Of a stretch of DNA of 64,000 nt, positions 18,208-27,574 are shown piece by piece (position 1 is the first letter of the stretch; each line of letters opens with the position of its first letter). Origin of the DNA: Lewinellaceae bacterium (GTDB lineage Bacteria > Bacteroidota > Bacteroidia > Chitinophagales > Saprospiraceae); the NCBI GenBank assembly GCA_020636075.1, contig JACJYO010000007.1, forward strand, positions 310,001-374,000. The letters are read 5' to 3'. The notes below the pieces were generated by a model. The model worked only from the letters and a program-made list of their open reading frames with translations, was not told the DNA's origin and ran no database searches. A program made the position numbers and the translations under genes.

Positions 18208-18240
18208 AACGTCGGAAGGGTTCTAAACCCTGCCGACGTT
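18208..18240. repeat. REP-like palindrome, copy e
   Basis: A 33-bp unit with one arm change (aacgtcggaagggtt) against the intact aaccctgccgacgtt arm. It ends 8 bp before the GH3 stop codon (minus strand). With copy d it brackets the 195-bp gap between two convergent genes, and no gene was found between the two copies. Confidence 0.88.
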
Positions 18241-18248
18241 TCATTTTG

Positions 18249-20504
18249 CTACTTCAACACAAACCCGGCCTCCTGCACATCCCTCGAATTCGGCCCGACA
18301 AACACCCGGAAGGCCCCCGGCTCCAACAGCCAGTTGCCGTTTTCATCAAAAAAGCCAAGTTGCTGTGCCGGCAATTCAAACGCAACCCGTTGGGTTGCGC
18401 CGGCCGGAATAAGCCGCCGTTCGAAGGCTTTTAATTCTTTCACCGGCCGTACCCGCGAGGCTGCCACATCCCGGATGTACAATTGTGCGATTTCAATGCC
18501 ATCGCGCTCGCTGGTGTTGGTGATCGAAACGGAAACCCGCAAGGTATCATTCTGATTGATGCTGTTTTTGGCGACAGCCAGATCCGAATACGCAAAGCTG
18601 GAATAACTCATACCATAGCCAAAAGGGAAGAGTGGTGCGTTGGGAATATCGCGATAGCGCGATACCCAGAAATCGTTGGGGCCCTCATTGCCGTCGCGGT
18701 GCGGACGCCCGGTGTTGTAGTGGTTGTAGTACACCGGAATTTGGCCGACGGCGTAGGGAAAACTCATAACGGTTTTGGCGGAAGGGTTGACATCCCCGGA
18801 AAGGATGTCGGCCACAGCGTTGCCGTGTTGGGTGCCGCCGATCCAGGCGTAGAGGATGGCCGGCACATTTTTGACCACGTCCGTAAGTACCATTGGCCGG
18901 CCGGCCTGTACGACGACAGCCAGGGGTTTTCCGGTGGATTTAACCACGTTCAGGAGTTCAAGTTGGCCTTTGGCGGGATTGATGTCGGCTAGTGCGCGTG
19001 CCTCACCGGCCAGTTCGCCGTGCAGGCCAATGACAGCTACGACGACATCGGCATTCCGTGCTTTTTGCCGGATAACGGTTGCATCACCTGCGATGAAGGT
19101 GTTGGTTTTGTCATAACCCCGTACAAACTCGATGGTGGCTTCGGGGTACTTGTTTTTTAGCCCTGCCAAAATCGTCACGGTATGGCGGTGTTCACCCTGG
19201 CCTTTCCAGAAATCGAGCACTTCATCCTGGCTTTCGGCGAGATTCCCGACAACCAGTATGCTTTTCAGGTTTTTGCCTAGCGGCAAAATAGCGCCTTCGT
19301 TTTTGAGCAAAACCATGGAGTTGGCTGCCGCTTCGCGCGCTGCCTGCTGGTGCTGATCGGCCAGGAGTGCGGCTTTTTCGCGGGTGGGATTGTGGTAGCG
19401 GTATGGATCGTCGAAGAGGCCGAGTTTGAATTTCCAATACAACACCCGGCCTACGGCGTCGTTCAGGCGGGCTTCGGGTAGTTGGCCGCTGCGTACCAGG
19501 CTGGCCAGTTTTTGTTGAAAAACCCTGGATTCCATGTCCATATCGGAGCCGGCCATAAGGGCTTTTTCGACGGCATTGGCGGTGTCGGCTGCGTATCCGT
19601 GGGTGATCATTTCGCCAAAAGATGCCCAATCGGAAACTACGAAACCCTGAAAGCTCCATCGGGTTTTCAAAATATCTGTCACCAGAAATCGGTTGCCACT
19701 GGCTGGAATGCCGTCGAAAATGTTGAAGCTGTTCATCACCGCGGCAGCACCTGCACGCACGGCGGCTTCGTAGGGTGGCAGGTAGTAATTCCAGAGGGCA
19801 TAGCGCGACATATCCACGGTATTGTACTCCCGGCCGCCTTCAGGAGCGCCATACGCGGCAAAATGTTTTACGGTAGCGAGCACATGCTGATCGTCGAGCT
19901 TGCCTTGAAAACCCCGCACCCGGGCTGCCGAGAACTGCCCGCTGAGCCAGGGGTCTTCGCCGCTGCCTTCCATCACACGGCCCCAGCGCGGTTCGCGGGA
20001 GAGGTCCATCATGGGGGCGAAAGTCCAGTGGATACCGGCGGCTGAGGCTTCTTTTGCGGCAATGGCGGCGGCTTTTTCGGCAGCGGCAAGATCCCAACTG
20101 CAGGCTTCGGCCAGCGGAATGGGGAATATCGTTTTGTAGCCGTGGATGACGTCGTAGCCAAAGAGCAGAGGGATGCCGAGCCGGGTTTCTTCTACAGCAA
20201 TTTTTTGTACACGGCCGGTTTCTTCCGCGCCGGTTACGTTGAGGAAGGAACCGACTTGGCCCGTGCGGAGAAGGTCTAGTTTGCCAGTCTGGCCGGGGTC
20301 GGTAGCGGCTTGCGGGCCGGTGAGTACACCGCCGTTGAGTTGGTTGAGTTGGCCGGCTTTTTCCTCAATGGTCATGCGCGCCAACAGATCGTCAACACGT
20401 TGTTGGATAGACAAATCGGGGTTTTTGTAGGGATGCATGTTTTGGGCTTTCAAGGCGTGGGTGAGTAGCAAAAACAAAATTGTTGCGAAAAAACTTTTTG
20501 GCAT
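18249..20504 (-). CDS. bglX: Periplasmic beta-glucosidase, glycoside hydrolase family 3 (BglX-like)
   Basis: This 751-residue exported enzyme hydrolyses terminal beta-linked glucose from oligosaccharides with retention. Seen in order are a signal peptide (MPKSFFATILFLLLTHALKAQ), the GH3 N-terminal barrel with RMTIEEKAGQL, KHFAAYG and the nucleophile region GFVVSDWASF (Asp about 292), then the C-terminal GH3 domain (VLLKNEGAILPL, VVVAVIGL) and a fibronectin III-like end domain. Size and order match E. coli BglX. The ATG at 20504 is preferred over the one at 20528 because it puts the signal peptide at the N-terminus. It diverges from a TonB receptor gene 255 bp away, a common arrangement for glycan uptake, though no SusD-like gene is present. 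Its 3' end abuts a REP palindrome. Confidence 0.93.
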   Translation of the reverse strand: MPKSFFATILFLLLTHALKAQNMHPYKNPDLSIQQRVDDLLARMTIEEKAGQLNQLNGGVLTGPQAATDPGQTGKLDLLRTGQVGSFLNVTGAEETGRVQKIAVEETRLGIPLLFGYDVIHGYKTIFPIPLAEACSWDLAAAEKAAAIAAKEASAAGIHWTFAPMMDLSREPRWGRVMEGSGEDPWLSGQFSAARVRGFQGKLDDQHVLATVKHFAAYGAPEGGREYNTVDMSRYALWNYYLPPYEAAVRAGAAAVMNSFNIFDGIPASGNRFLVTDILKTRWSFQGFVVSDWASFGEMITHGYAADTANAVEKALMAGSDMDMESRVFQQKLASLVRSGQLPEARLNDAVGRVLYWKFKLGLFDDPYRYHNPTREKAALLADQHQQAAREAAANSMVLLKNEGAILPLGKNLKSILVVGNLAESQDEVLDFWKGQGEHRHTVTILAGLKNKYPEATIEFVRGYDKTNTFIAGDATVIRQKARNADVVVAVIGLHGELAGEARALADINPAKGQLELLNVVKSTGKPLAVVVQAGRPMVLTDVVKNVPAILYAWIGGTQHGNAVADILSGDVNPSAKTVMSFPYAVGQIPVYYNHYNTGRPHRDGNEGPNDFWVSRYRDIPNAPLFPFGYGMSYSSFAYSDLAVAKNSINQNDTLRVSVSITNTSERDGIEIAQLYIRDVAASRVRPVKELKAFERRLIPAGATQRVAFELPAQQLGFFDENGNWLLEPGAFRVFVGPNSRDVQEAGFVLK

Positions 20505-20655
20505 GTTTGAGCAGATTAGCATGGTCAAAATGCGAATGTAAACAAATTGAACACCAGCCTTACCAGTTCACTCTGCCAGTACTTTACTGAATATTTGTGG
20601 GCAAAGCATATGGACTAAGTTTTATTTCCGCGAACTTCGATCAGGATTCCAATTT

Positions 20656-20685
20656 TTGGATTGGAATCAAATTTTCTTACTTTTT
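20656..20685 (+). promoter_or_regulatory. Candidate promoter for the TonB receptor operon
   Basis: TTG at 20656-20658, a 19-bp spacer, then tacttttt at 20678-20685. This matches the Bacteroidota -33 TTG / -7 TAnnTTTG layout with one change in the last base. It is 75 bp upstream of the chosen ATG at 20760. Confidence 0.4.
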
Positions 20686-20759
20686 TTGCAAAGCAAACAG
20701 AGTTTTAGAAATTGTGCTGTTTCACGAAGTATTATCTGAAAACGAATCAATTGATGTGT

Positions 20760-23681
20760 ATGAAGCTACTTTACAAAATTCTAGGAATTAGTGTTTTATG
20801 TATGCTCCTGAGTAGCGTTTGTGGCCAGGCGCAAACCAACATTCGCGGTAAAGTACAGGATGCCGACACGGGGGAGGAACTCATTGGGGCTGCTGTGGCC
20901 TTGGTGAATATTGGCGGGGGGACGATCACCAATTACGCCGGTGAGTTTTTACTGTCTGTGGAGACCCTTCCTGTAACAATCCGGGTTTCGTATACGGGTT
21001 ATACCACTCAGGAAGTGGAAATTACAAGTGCCGATGACCGGGTAACGGTCCGTTTGGCGCCGAATTCCATCATAATTGAAGAAACGGTGGTTCGCGGCCA
21101 GCGTGTCAGCGATAAACAAAAGACAGCGCCGCTCTCCGTGGAAAACCTCGACGCCATTGCGATCAAAGAAACCGCGGCAATCAGCTTTTACAATGGTTTG
21201 GGGAACCTGAAAGGGGTGGATTTGACCACGGCCTCGCTGGGTTTTACCATTATCAATACACGTGGCTTCAACTCCACCAGTCCGGTGCGCTCCTTGCAAA
21301 TTATCGATGGCGTGGACAACCAGGCCCCGGGACTGAACTTTTCCCTGGGCAATTTTCTGGGGTCATCTGAGTTGGATGTGATCGGTGTGGAACTTATTTC
21401 CGGCGCTGCAGGGCCTTTTTACGGGCCAAACGCGTTCAACGGAGTAATCAGTATGAAAACGAAAGATCCTTTTATTCAAAAGGGGTTGTCGGCCTCTTTG
21501 AAATCTGGCGAGCGGAGTTTGTTTGAAGGCGCTATCCGTTGGGCCGATGCGCTGAAAAACAAGTCGGGGCACGATGTTTTTGCATACAAACTCAATTTCT
21601 TCTATTTGCGTGCCAATGACTGGGTGGCTGATAATTACGACCCGGTATATGATAATGTCAGCGATAGAGGGAATCCGGGCGGTTACGATGCTGTGAACAT
21701 TTATGGCGATGAATACCGCGCCGGTTTTGATTTTTCAAAAGAAGCGCCCTGGTCAGACCGGGTTGCGCTCGGCGTTTTGCATCGCACCGGATACCGGGAA
21801 GTGGATTTGGTGGATTATAACACCGAGAATACCAAGGCAAATATCGCCCTCCATTTCAGGACGAACCCTGCTAAGGAATTTGAATCACCGGAGCTGATCC
21901 TGTCTTCCAGTTTTGGCAGTGGCACGACGGTTTATCAGGGCGACAACCGCTTTAGCCTGCGGGATATTTTGTTTTTCCAAAACAGGATTGAATTTCGCAA
22001 AAAAGATAAATTTTTCCTGCGTGCCTATGCTACCAACGAAGATGCAGGCAAATCCTATGACCCGTATTACACAGCCTTGCGCCTTCAAACGGCATCCAAA
22101 ACCAATGGCCAATGGCTGGGTGATTATTCGCAGTACTGGGTGAATATCGGTAACTACGACGCTAAAATGCGCGAGACGGGTTATCCCACGTTGGTGACGA
22201 TGTACGACCCGGTAACCATGATGTTTACCTCTACGTTCAACAACGCTGAAGCCGATGCCTGGTTTGCCAATAATTACGATAATTTGGTGGCCTGGCATAA
22301 CAACGCACGCACCTATGCGGATACCCTTTCCGGCCCGTTTTTTAGCGGTCATTTCTTCCCCGGGTCGCCAGAATTTGTTGACGCCTTTAACAGGATAACG
22401 TCAGCCAAATCGGGCGACGCAGGCGGTACGCGTTTTTTCGATAAATCAGCGCTGTATCACGTACACGGCGAATATCAGTTCACCCCGAAATGGCTGAGCC
22501 ATTGGACGGTAGGCGGCAATGTCCGGTTTTACCGGCCAAATTCAGAAGGCACCATCTTTTCGGATACGTTGACGCATACGTATGATAATAATGGAGCACT
22601 GATTGACACGTCGTACAAACGTATTACAAACCGGGAATTTGGCCTGTACACCGGCCTGGAAAAGAAGATAGCGAATGACCAGATCATCTTGTCCGGCACC
22701 CTGCGGATGGACAAAAATGAAAATTTTGATTACCTGTTTACACCGGCGTTCAGCGCTGTTTATGCGCCGGATCAAAAGAATTTCTTGCGGTTGTCTTTCA
22801 GCTCGGCCATACGAAATCCGACCTTAACGGATCAATATCTTTTCCTGAATGTCGGGCCGGCCACCCTGGTGGGCAACCTGAACGGCTTTAATAATCTGGT
22901 TTCGGTTGATTCCTTTATTGCGGGGGTTAATACCGGCAATTATAATTTGTTCGATGATATTGATGTGGCGCCTATCCGCCCGGAAAAGGTGCGCACCTTC
23001 GAAGTGGGATACCGGACAACCTTGTGGAACAGCCTTTATCTGGATGCAGCGTATTACTACAATTTCTATAACGATTTTATCGGGTACAATATCGGCATAG
23101 TGGCGCCGGTATCGGTTGGCGTGCTTGATGTAACCAGGGTACGGGCCTATCGCGTAGCAGCCAATTCAACAAACCAGGTGACAACCCAGGGTTTTGCCTT
23201 GGGTATGAATTATTATTTTAGTACCTATTTCCAACTGAGTGGGAACTACAGCTGGAATAAATTGAACAAGCTGGATGTGGAAGACCCGATTGTGCCGGCA
23301 TTTAATACGCCGGAGCACAAATTTAATATCGGCATCTCCGGGCGTGATCTGCCATTTCTTGGGCTGAAAAGGACGGGGTTCAATGTTACCTACAAGTGGA
23401 TTCAGGGTTTTCTGTTTGAAGGCTCCCCGCAGTTTACCGGCTTTATCCCGACTTATGACATGGTGGATGCGCAGTGGAACGTCACGTTTGATCGCATACA
23501 TACAACCTTCAAGATCGGTGTTTCCAACTTGTTTGGGATTAAGCCCTTGTTTGAGGATTCGCCGAATGGGGATTCCCGCCTGAAAGCAGCCTTTAATAAT
23601 CGCAATTTTCAAACCTATGGCGGTCCACGTATTGGTCGCATGGCCTACATTAGCGCCGTATATAACCTGGAACGCCGGTGA
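20760..23681 (+). CDS. TonB-dependent outer-membrane receptor with carboxypeptidase-regulatory-like domain
   Basis: This 973-residue protein has a signal peptide (MKLLYKILGISVLCMLLSSVCGQAQ), then a CarboxypepD_reg-like domain (IRGKVQDADTGEELIGAAV, about 27-105), a plug domain (about 115-240, with NTRGFN and QIIDGVDNQAPG), and a 22-stranded beta-barrel region ending in the aromatic-rich AYISAVYNLERR. It should import a ligand across the outer membrane using TonB energy. No SusD partner follows; instead a secreted esterase-like protein starts 53 bp downstream, so the pair may handle one ligand. The substrate is not predictable, and siderophore or peptide uptake is as likely as glycan uptake. 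The ATG at 20760 is chosen because the longer frame adds 16 residues ahead of a clear signal peptide. Confidence 0.92.
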   Translation: MKLLYKILGISVLCMLLSSVCGQAQTNIRGKVQDADTGEELIGAAVALVNIGGGTITNYAGEFLLSVETLPVTIRVSYTGYTTQEVEITSADDRVTVRLAPNSIIIEETVVRGQRVSDKQKTAPLSVENLDAIAIKETAAISFYNGLGNLKGVDLTTASLGFTIINTRGFNSTSPVRSLQIIDGVDNQAPGLNFSLGNFLGSSELDVIGVELISGAAGPFYGPNAFNGVISMKTKDPFIQKGLSASLKSGERSLFEGAIRWADALKNKSGHDVFAYKLNFFYLRANDWVADNYDPVYDNVSDRGNPGGYDAVNIYGDEYRAGFDFSKEAPWSDRVALGVLHRTGYREVDLVDYNTENTKANIALHFRTNPAKEFESPELILSSSFGSGTTVYQGDNRFSLRDILFFQNRIEFRKKDKFFLRAYATNEDAGKSYDPYYTALRLQTASKTNGQWLGDYSQYWVNIGNYDAKMRETGYPTLVTMYDPVTMMFTSTFNNAEADAWFANNYDNLVAWHNNARTYADTLSGPFFSGHFFPGSPEFVDAFNRITSAKSGDAGGTRFFDKSALYHVHGEYQFTPKWLSHWTVGGNVRFYRPNSEGTIFSDTLTHTYDNNGALIDTSYKRITNREFGLYTGLEKKIANDQIILSGTLRMDKNENFDYLFTPAFSAVYAPDQKNFLRLSFSSAIRNPTLTDQYLFLNVGPATLVGNLNGFNNLVSVDSFIAGVNTGNYNLFDDIDVAPIRPEKVRTFEVGYRTTLWNSLYLDAAYYYNFYNDFIGYNIGIVAPVSVGVLDVTRVRAYRVAANSTNQVTTQGFALGMNYYFSTYFQLSGNYSWNKLNKLDVEDPIVPAFNTPEHKFNIGISGRDLPFLGLKRTGFNVTYKWIQGFLFEGSPQFTGFIPTYDMVDAQWNVTFDRIHTTFKIGVSNLFGIKPLFEDSPNGDSRLKAAFNNRNFQTYGGPRIGRMAYISAVYNLERR

Positions 23682-23734
23682 TACTTTTAACCAACCAACA
23701 AATTTTCTCTTACTCAACTAAAAAGACAACAACC

Positions 23735-25417
23735 ATGAAGAAACGTATTCTTTTCCTTCTTTTGGTATTGGGCGCTTTTGTTCAAAATGAAATAGCTGCA
23801 CAGCGATACCTGAAGCCGGTATTTGCCCGCAATGAAATTGCGGTTAATCATGACACGTTTGGCGTGAACGCCACCCTGCTTTATCAATCCCTTTTCGGTG
23901 AAGCAATACCACAATTCCTGCAAATGGATGTGTACCGGCCCGCCAGCGATACCGAGACAAACCGCCCGCTGGTGTTGTATTTCCATACCGGGAACTTTGG
24001 CCCGTTTAAAAACCCGGACCCAACCAGTCCGGTTCAAAATGGCTTCAATGGCTCCTGCGGTGGTCAGATCAATGACTCGGCCGCAGTGGAAATTTGTACC
24101 CGCCTGGCCCAAATGGGTTATGTAGCGGCTTCTTGTGATTACCGCCTGGGTTGGTTGCCCGGAGCGACGGAGCAACAACTCCGTCGGTATACCCTGATCA
24201 ACGCCGCTTATCGGGGCGTACAGGATGCCACCACGGCTATCCGGTATTTCCGCCGTTCGGTTGCTGAACAAGGTAATAAATACGGTGTCGATCCCACCAG
24301 AATCGTGCTGTTTGGCCAGGGCACCGGGGGGTATATTTCGCTGAATACCGCTCTGCTGGATGATTATTCGAAGATCCCACTATCGGCTAATGGCAAATTT
24401 ATTTGGAACCCGCGAACTGTAACCGGAAGCCCTTGTGCCCCGGATTCAAATATTCCCATGGTTATCGAACAAGTGAATGGGAATTTATTCGGCACCACAG
24501 TCGGCGTTTCTCCGATTACGGATCCGATGAACGGCTGTATGCTTATCAAACTGGATACCCTGTGCTATCCAAACTGGCCGGGCTATTCTTCCGATTTTAA
24601 CCTGGCTGTTAACCTCGGCGGCGCCCTGGGCGATTCTGCATGGGTCGACAATGCCATGGCTAATCCACAACCAGCGCTGATCTCTTTCCATGTGCCTAAC
24701 GATCCCAATGCGCCGTATAACATTGGCACCCTGTCGGTGCCTGGCCAGGACCCACCGCTGCAAGTCGTGGAAGTGTCGGGCAGTTATATGGTTCAAGGCT
24801 TCATGGAAGCAGACGGGCAGCAGGATGTACTGGTTAATGCCAATGATAATTACCTCGATTTACAAGCCAACCAACTTGCGGCCTTTGCCAACAGCCCGGC
24901 GGGTTTACAAGATCCACGTGTAGGCTTGTATCCGTTTGTGATGCCTCCGGATACGATCAAACCGAATGAACCGCTTTCCAGCGCTCCATGGGAGTGGACG
25001 TCTTTCCCGGGCCTGCCGCCGATACCGGGGGTTACCCCGGGCTTCGTTTGCAACACGGACAAAGCCGATGCCATGAAGTATATCGATACGATCATGCGGT
25101 TTTATGCGCCCCGTGCCTGCTTTGCACTTGGCTTGCAGAGTTGTATAGACCAAGTCCTCGGTTCGAAAGAGCCTTTGGCTAAGCATATTGAGGTGTTGGC
25201 TGCGCCAAACCCGGCTACCGACCAGATTCGCCTGAGCAGCGAAGAAGAGATCCTGGCCATCCAGGTCATTGATAAAAATGGTCGTCTGGTACGCAATGTA
25301 AATTCGATAAACAACACCAGCTATACCTTGCTGCGAAACGGCTTGCCTGTCGGGCTGTACGTTGTAAAACTGAGTTTTAAAGAAGGTTTTGTGACGAAAA
25401 TGGTGTCGTTTAATTAG
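23735..25417 (+). CDS. T9SS-secreted alpha/beta-hydrolase (carboxylesterase-like), altered nucleophile elbow
   Basis: This 560-residue protein has a signal peptide (MKKRILFLLLVLGAFVQNEIAAQ), an alpha/beta-hydrolase domain (about 30-330) and a T9SS sorting tail (APNPATDQIRLSS ... VTKMVSFN, about 485-560). The hydrolase part shows PLVLYFHTGNFGPF (oxyanion region), YVAASCDYRLGWLPG and DATTAIRYFRRSVAEQGNKYGVDPTRI as in carboxylesterases. The expected nucleophile elbow G-E-S-A-G-G is instead FGQGTGG (about 193-199), so the serine position is glycine. It may be inactive as a classical esterase, act as a binding protein, or use another residue. It lies 53 bp behind the TonB receptor and most likely shares its transcript. 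A strong terminator follows. Confidence 0.8.
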   Translation: MKKRILFLLLVLGAFVQNEIAAQRYLKPVFARNEIAVNHDTFGVNATLLYQSLFGEAIPQFLQMDVYRPASDTETNRPLVLYFHTGNFGPFKNPDPTSPVQNGFNGSCGGQINDSAAVEICTRLAQMGYVAASCDYRLGWLPGATEQQLRRYTLINAAYRGVQDATTAIRYFRRSVAEQGNKYGVDPTRIVLFGQGTGGYISLNTALLDDYSKIPLSANGKFIWNPRTVTGSPCAPDSNIPMVIEQVNGNLFGTTVGVSPITDPMNGCMLIKLDTLCYPNWPGYSSDFNLAVNLGGALGDSAWVDNAMANPQPALISFHVPNDPNAPYNIGTLSVPGQDPPLQVVEVSGSYMVQGFMEADGQQDVLVNANDNYLDLQANQLAAFANSPAGLQDPRVGLYPFVMPPDTIKPNEPLSSAPWEWTSFPGLPPIPGVTPGFVCNTDKADAMKYIDTIMRFYAPRACFALGLQSCIDQVLGSKEPLAKHIEVLAAPNPATDQIRLSSEEEILAIQVIDKNGRLVRNVNSINNTSYTLLRNGLPVGLYVVKLSFKEGFVTKMVSFN

Positions 25418-25436
25418 TGTTATTTTCTAGTGCAAT

Positions 25437-25482
25437 AAAAAAAATGGCCGGCGGGATTGATTCCCTGCCGGCCATTTTTTTT
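25437..25482. terminator. Bidirectional intrinsic terminator
   Basis: The arms aaaaaatggccggcggga and tccctgccggccatttttt form a GC-rich stem with one bulged base, flanked by an A-run on one side and a T-run on the other. It lies between convergent genes (stops at 25417 and 25498) and can end transcription from both sides. Confidence 0.92.
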
Positions 25483-25497
25483 GTGAAAAAAGAATTG

Positions 25498-27309
25498 TTA
25501 GCGCAACACCGCCAAACTTCCAACATAGCGCCACCCTTCCAGGCTGAGTTCGAGGAAATACATGCCGGGGTTTAAATTTCCGGCGTCAACCTGAACTTGA
25601 TCGGCGCCGATGCTCATTTGCACTGTTTGCACAAGTCGGCCGGCTACATCCCAAACCCGCAGCGTACCGTTTTCGGAAAGAGGAGCAGCCATTTGGACCG
25701 TCACCATTCCTGAAGCGGGATTTGGGAAAATATTGAGTTCGCCTAATACAACATCCTTTGCGCCGATCGTACAGTCGAAGTTAGGATCAATTGTTACAGT
25801 TGTGGCGTACATATTGGTGCAACCGGTGTTCAGGTCAGTTACAACCAGGCTATAATCGCCGTTCACCTGAGCACAATGGGTAAAACCGGTAGCGCCGGCG
25901 ATCGGGGCGCTGAACAGGAACCATTGCAGGCTGTAGTTTACGGGTAGTGTCAGGGTATCTGCCAGTTTCAGGTTGTTTCTGTCATTGATATAGGTGGGGA
26001 TGGCAGGCAACGGGTAAATCTCCACAAAGGTACTGTCGGAGATAGACGAGCAACCATAGGCGTTGTGTGCTTGCACCTGATAGTACCCTGTGCTATCAGG
26101 CATGAATAAGAAATCCGTTTCCCCGGGAATCAGCTGACCGTTTACATACCACTGATTGCCGTCGCCAAACGAAGACTCCAGCACAATCGTATCCGAGCCC
26201 TCACAAGCAGACAGTTTGTTCGCCGTGATTTTGGGTGTTATGGGTTTGGGGTAAACAATTACAGTATCTGTGGTAAAAATCTCATCGACCGGATGTTGAA
26301 TATTGAGCACAATCCTGAACGAACCCATCCCGGAAAGTGTGTCGGTGCTCAAAAAATTGAATGCTACGGATCCACACGGGTCGTCACTGCCTTTCAGGCC
26401 GGAGTCTTCATCCCAAACTTCGAGGGAATAAATGGCCGTTTCGGTAAGCGGCAAATTGATTGGAAAAGTATAGGGTAGGGGAGTGTTGTTGATGTGCGGC
26501 GAGGAATTGTACAATTGCACGCCGCTTTGATTGTTGATAAACATATACAAATCAGGCTGACCAACCCCCAATTGGTCCACACAATCCACCGCCAACACCG
26601 TGGCACTCACCAACACATAGCCTACCGTATCGATGGTGGCGTGATAATTAACTTCATAAAGCCCAGGCTTATCGTAGGTATGTGGCGGTGGGTTCTCACC
26701 GGTGTAACTCGTGCTGTCGCCGAAGTTCCATTCGTATGTGAATCCCGAATTGCCATTGGATGGATTGTTGTTGGTGAACGTTACCGTGGTGCTGCCGCAG
26801 CCGGTGACGTTTTCCATAGTAAACCCGTCGTTTGTGCTCACTTTTGGCGCAATGTATAGCCGAATAGGGAACGATGTTTCCTGTGTAAATATGAACACAG
26901 TTGCTTTTAGATTCACCGTCAATTCAAACGAATCTGTAGTTGTCGGAGTGCCACACACTTTGATGCAGCCGTCGGTTTGCATAGCCGTTTCGAATACCAT
27001 TTGACTGGCCTCCCAAAACAAGCCTGGCGGCATGCCCTCAATGCTGACAATCTCAATTTTAGAGATTGTCAATCCCGGCAGTATCGTGGAGTCTACGGCA
27101 TGCACCGGCGTCGTGGTTTTGGGTACCCGAAAGGAAATGTCTTCATTGTATGGGGTGCCTTTTTCACCATCAGGAAATGGCGGGAGGTACAATGTGTCAT
27201 CCGGTAAGCCAGCCGGCAGGTTTAATGCACAGCCCGGGCAACCGATTTGGGCCGACAAACATGTTTGGACAAAAATAATCAGGCAAAAAATGAGGAAATG
27301 TTGGCGCAT
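25498..27309 (-). CDS. T9SS-secreted protein with PKD and Ig-like domains
   Basis: This 603-residue exported protein has a signal peptide (MRQHFLIFCLIIFVQTCLSAQ), an N-terminal beta domain (about 25-155) containing GCIKVCGTPTTTDSF, a PKD domain (about 165-250, FTYEWNFGDSTSYTGENP), a further beta region, Ig-like segments of the CHU_C type (about 355-495), and a type A sorting tail (NIFPNPASGMVTVQM ... LNPGMYFLELSLEG, about 520-603). No enzymatic motif is visible; a binding or structural surface role is inferred. Its N-terminal domain resembles that of the shorter protein at 27575-28375, upstream in the same direction, so the two look like a local duplication with different middle parts. Confidence 0.85.
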   Translation of the reverse strand: MRQHFLIFCLIIFVQTCLSAQIGCPGCALNLPAGLPDDTLYLPPFPDGEKGTPYNEDISFRVPKTTTPVHAVDSTILPGLTISKIEIVSIEGMPPGLFWEASQMVFETAMQTDGCIKVCGTPTTTDSFELTVNLKATVFIFTQETSFPIRLYIAPKVSTNDGFTMENVTGCGSTTVTFTNNNPSNGNSGFTYEWNFGDSTSYTGENPPPHTYDKPGLYEVNYHATIDTVGYVLVSATVLAVDCVDQLGVGQPDLYMFINNQSGVQLYNSSPHINNTPLPYTFPINLPLTETAIYSLEVWDEDSGLKGSDDPCGSVAFNFLSTDTLSGMGSFRIVLNIQHPVDEIFTTDTVIVYPKPITPKITANKLSACEGSDTIVLESSFGDGNQWYVNGQLIPGETDFLFMPDSTGYYQVQAHNAYGCSSISDSTFVEIYPLPAIPTYINDRNNLKLADTLTLPVNYSLQWFLFSAPIAGATGFTHCAQVNGDYSLVVTDLNTGCTNMYATTVTIDPNFDCTIGAKDVVLGELNIFPNPASGMVTVQMAAPLSENGTLRVWDVAGRLVQTVQMSIGADQVQVDAGNLNPGMYFLELSLEGWRYVGSLAVLR

Positions 27310-27421
27310 AACAACCGGTTTAAATGTGAAAAAAATACGTTGCCTGGCAGGGTGGACGTGTTATTTTCGATTAATACCAAAGGCAGCAACAACTTTTCAG
27401 AGGACCGGAAGGAGGAGTGGG

Positions 27422-27553
27422 AAAGTCAAAATGTAAAATGGAAAAGGCAAACGAAAAAGGTAATTACGCAGTAAGAGAATCTTGGATGCCGTAAATGCGC
27501 AGGTGTTTTACACGGCGCGGTATTCTGCCTTTTCTATCTTACATTTTGACTTT
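27422..27553. repeat. 132-bp element with 28-bp imperfect inverted repeats
   Basis: The arm at 27422-27449 (aaagtcaaaatgtaaaatgg...) and the arm at 27526-27553 are reverse complements with three mismatches. The 76-bp centre has no ORF. It occupies much of the 265-bp gap between two minus-strand T9SS genes. A MITE-like repeat or a long hairpin in the mRNA is possible; no second copy was recognised in this window. Confidence 0.6.
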
Positions 27554-27574
27554 AAAACGGAGATAACGGTCAAA

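Noticed and set aside
18100..18555. 151-residue plus-strand frame spanning a REP palindrome and the GH3 3' end
   Set aside because: It contains the translated palindrome (NVGRVLNPADV) and antisense GH3 sequence; no gene-like features.
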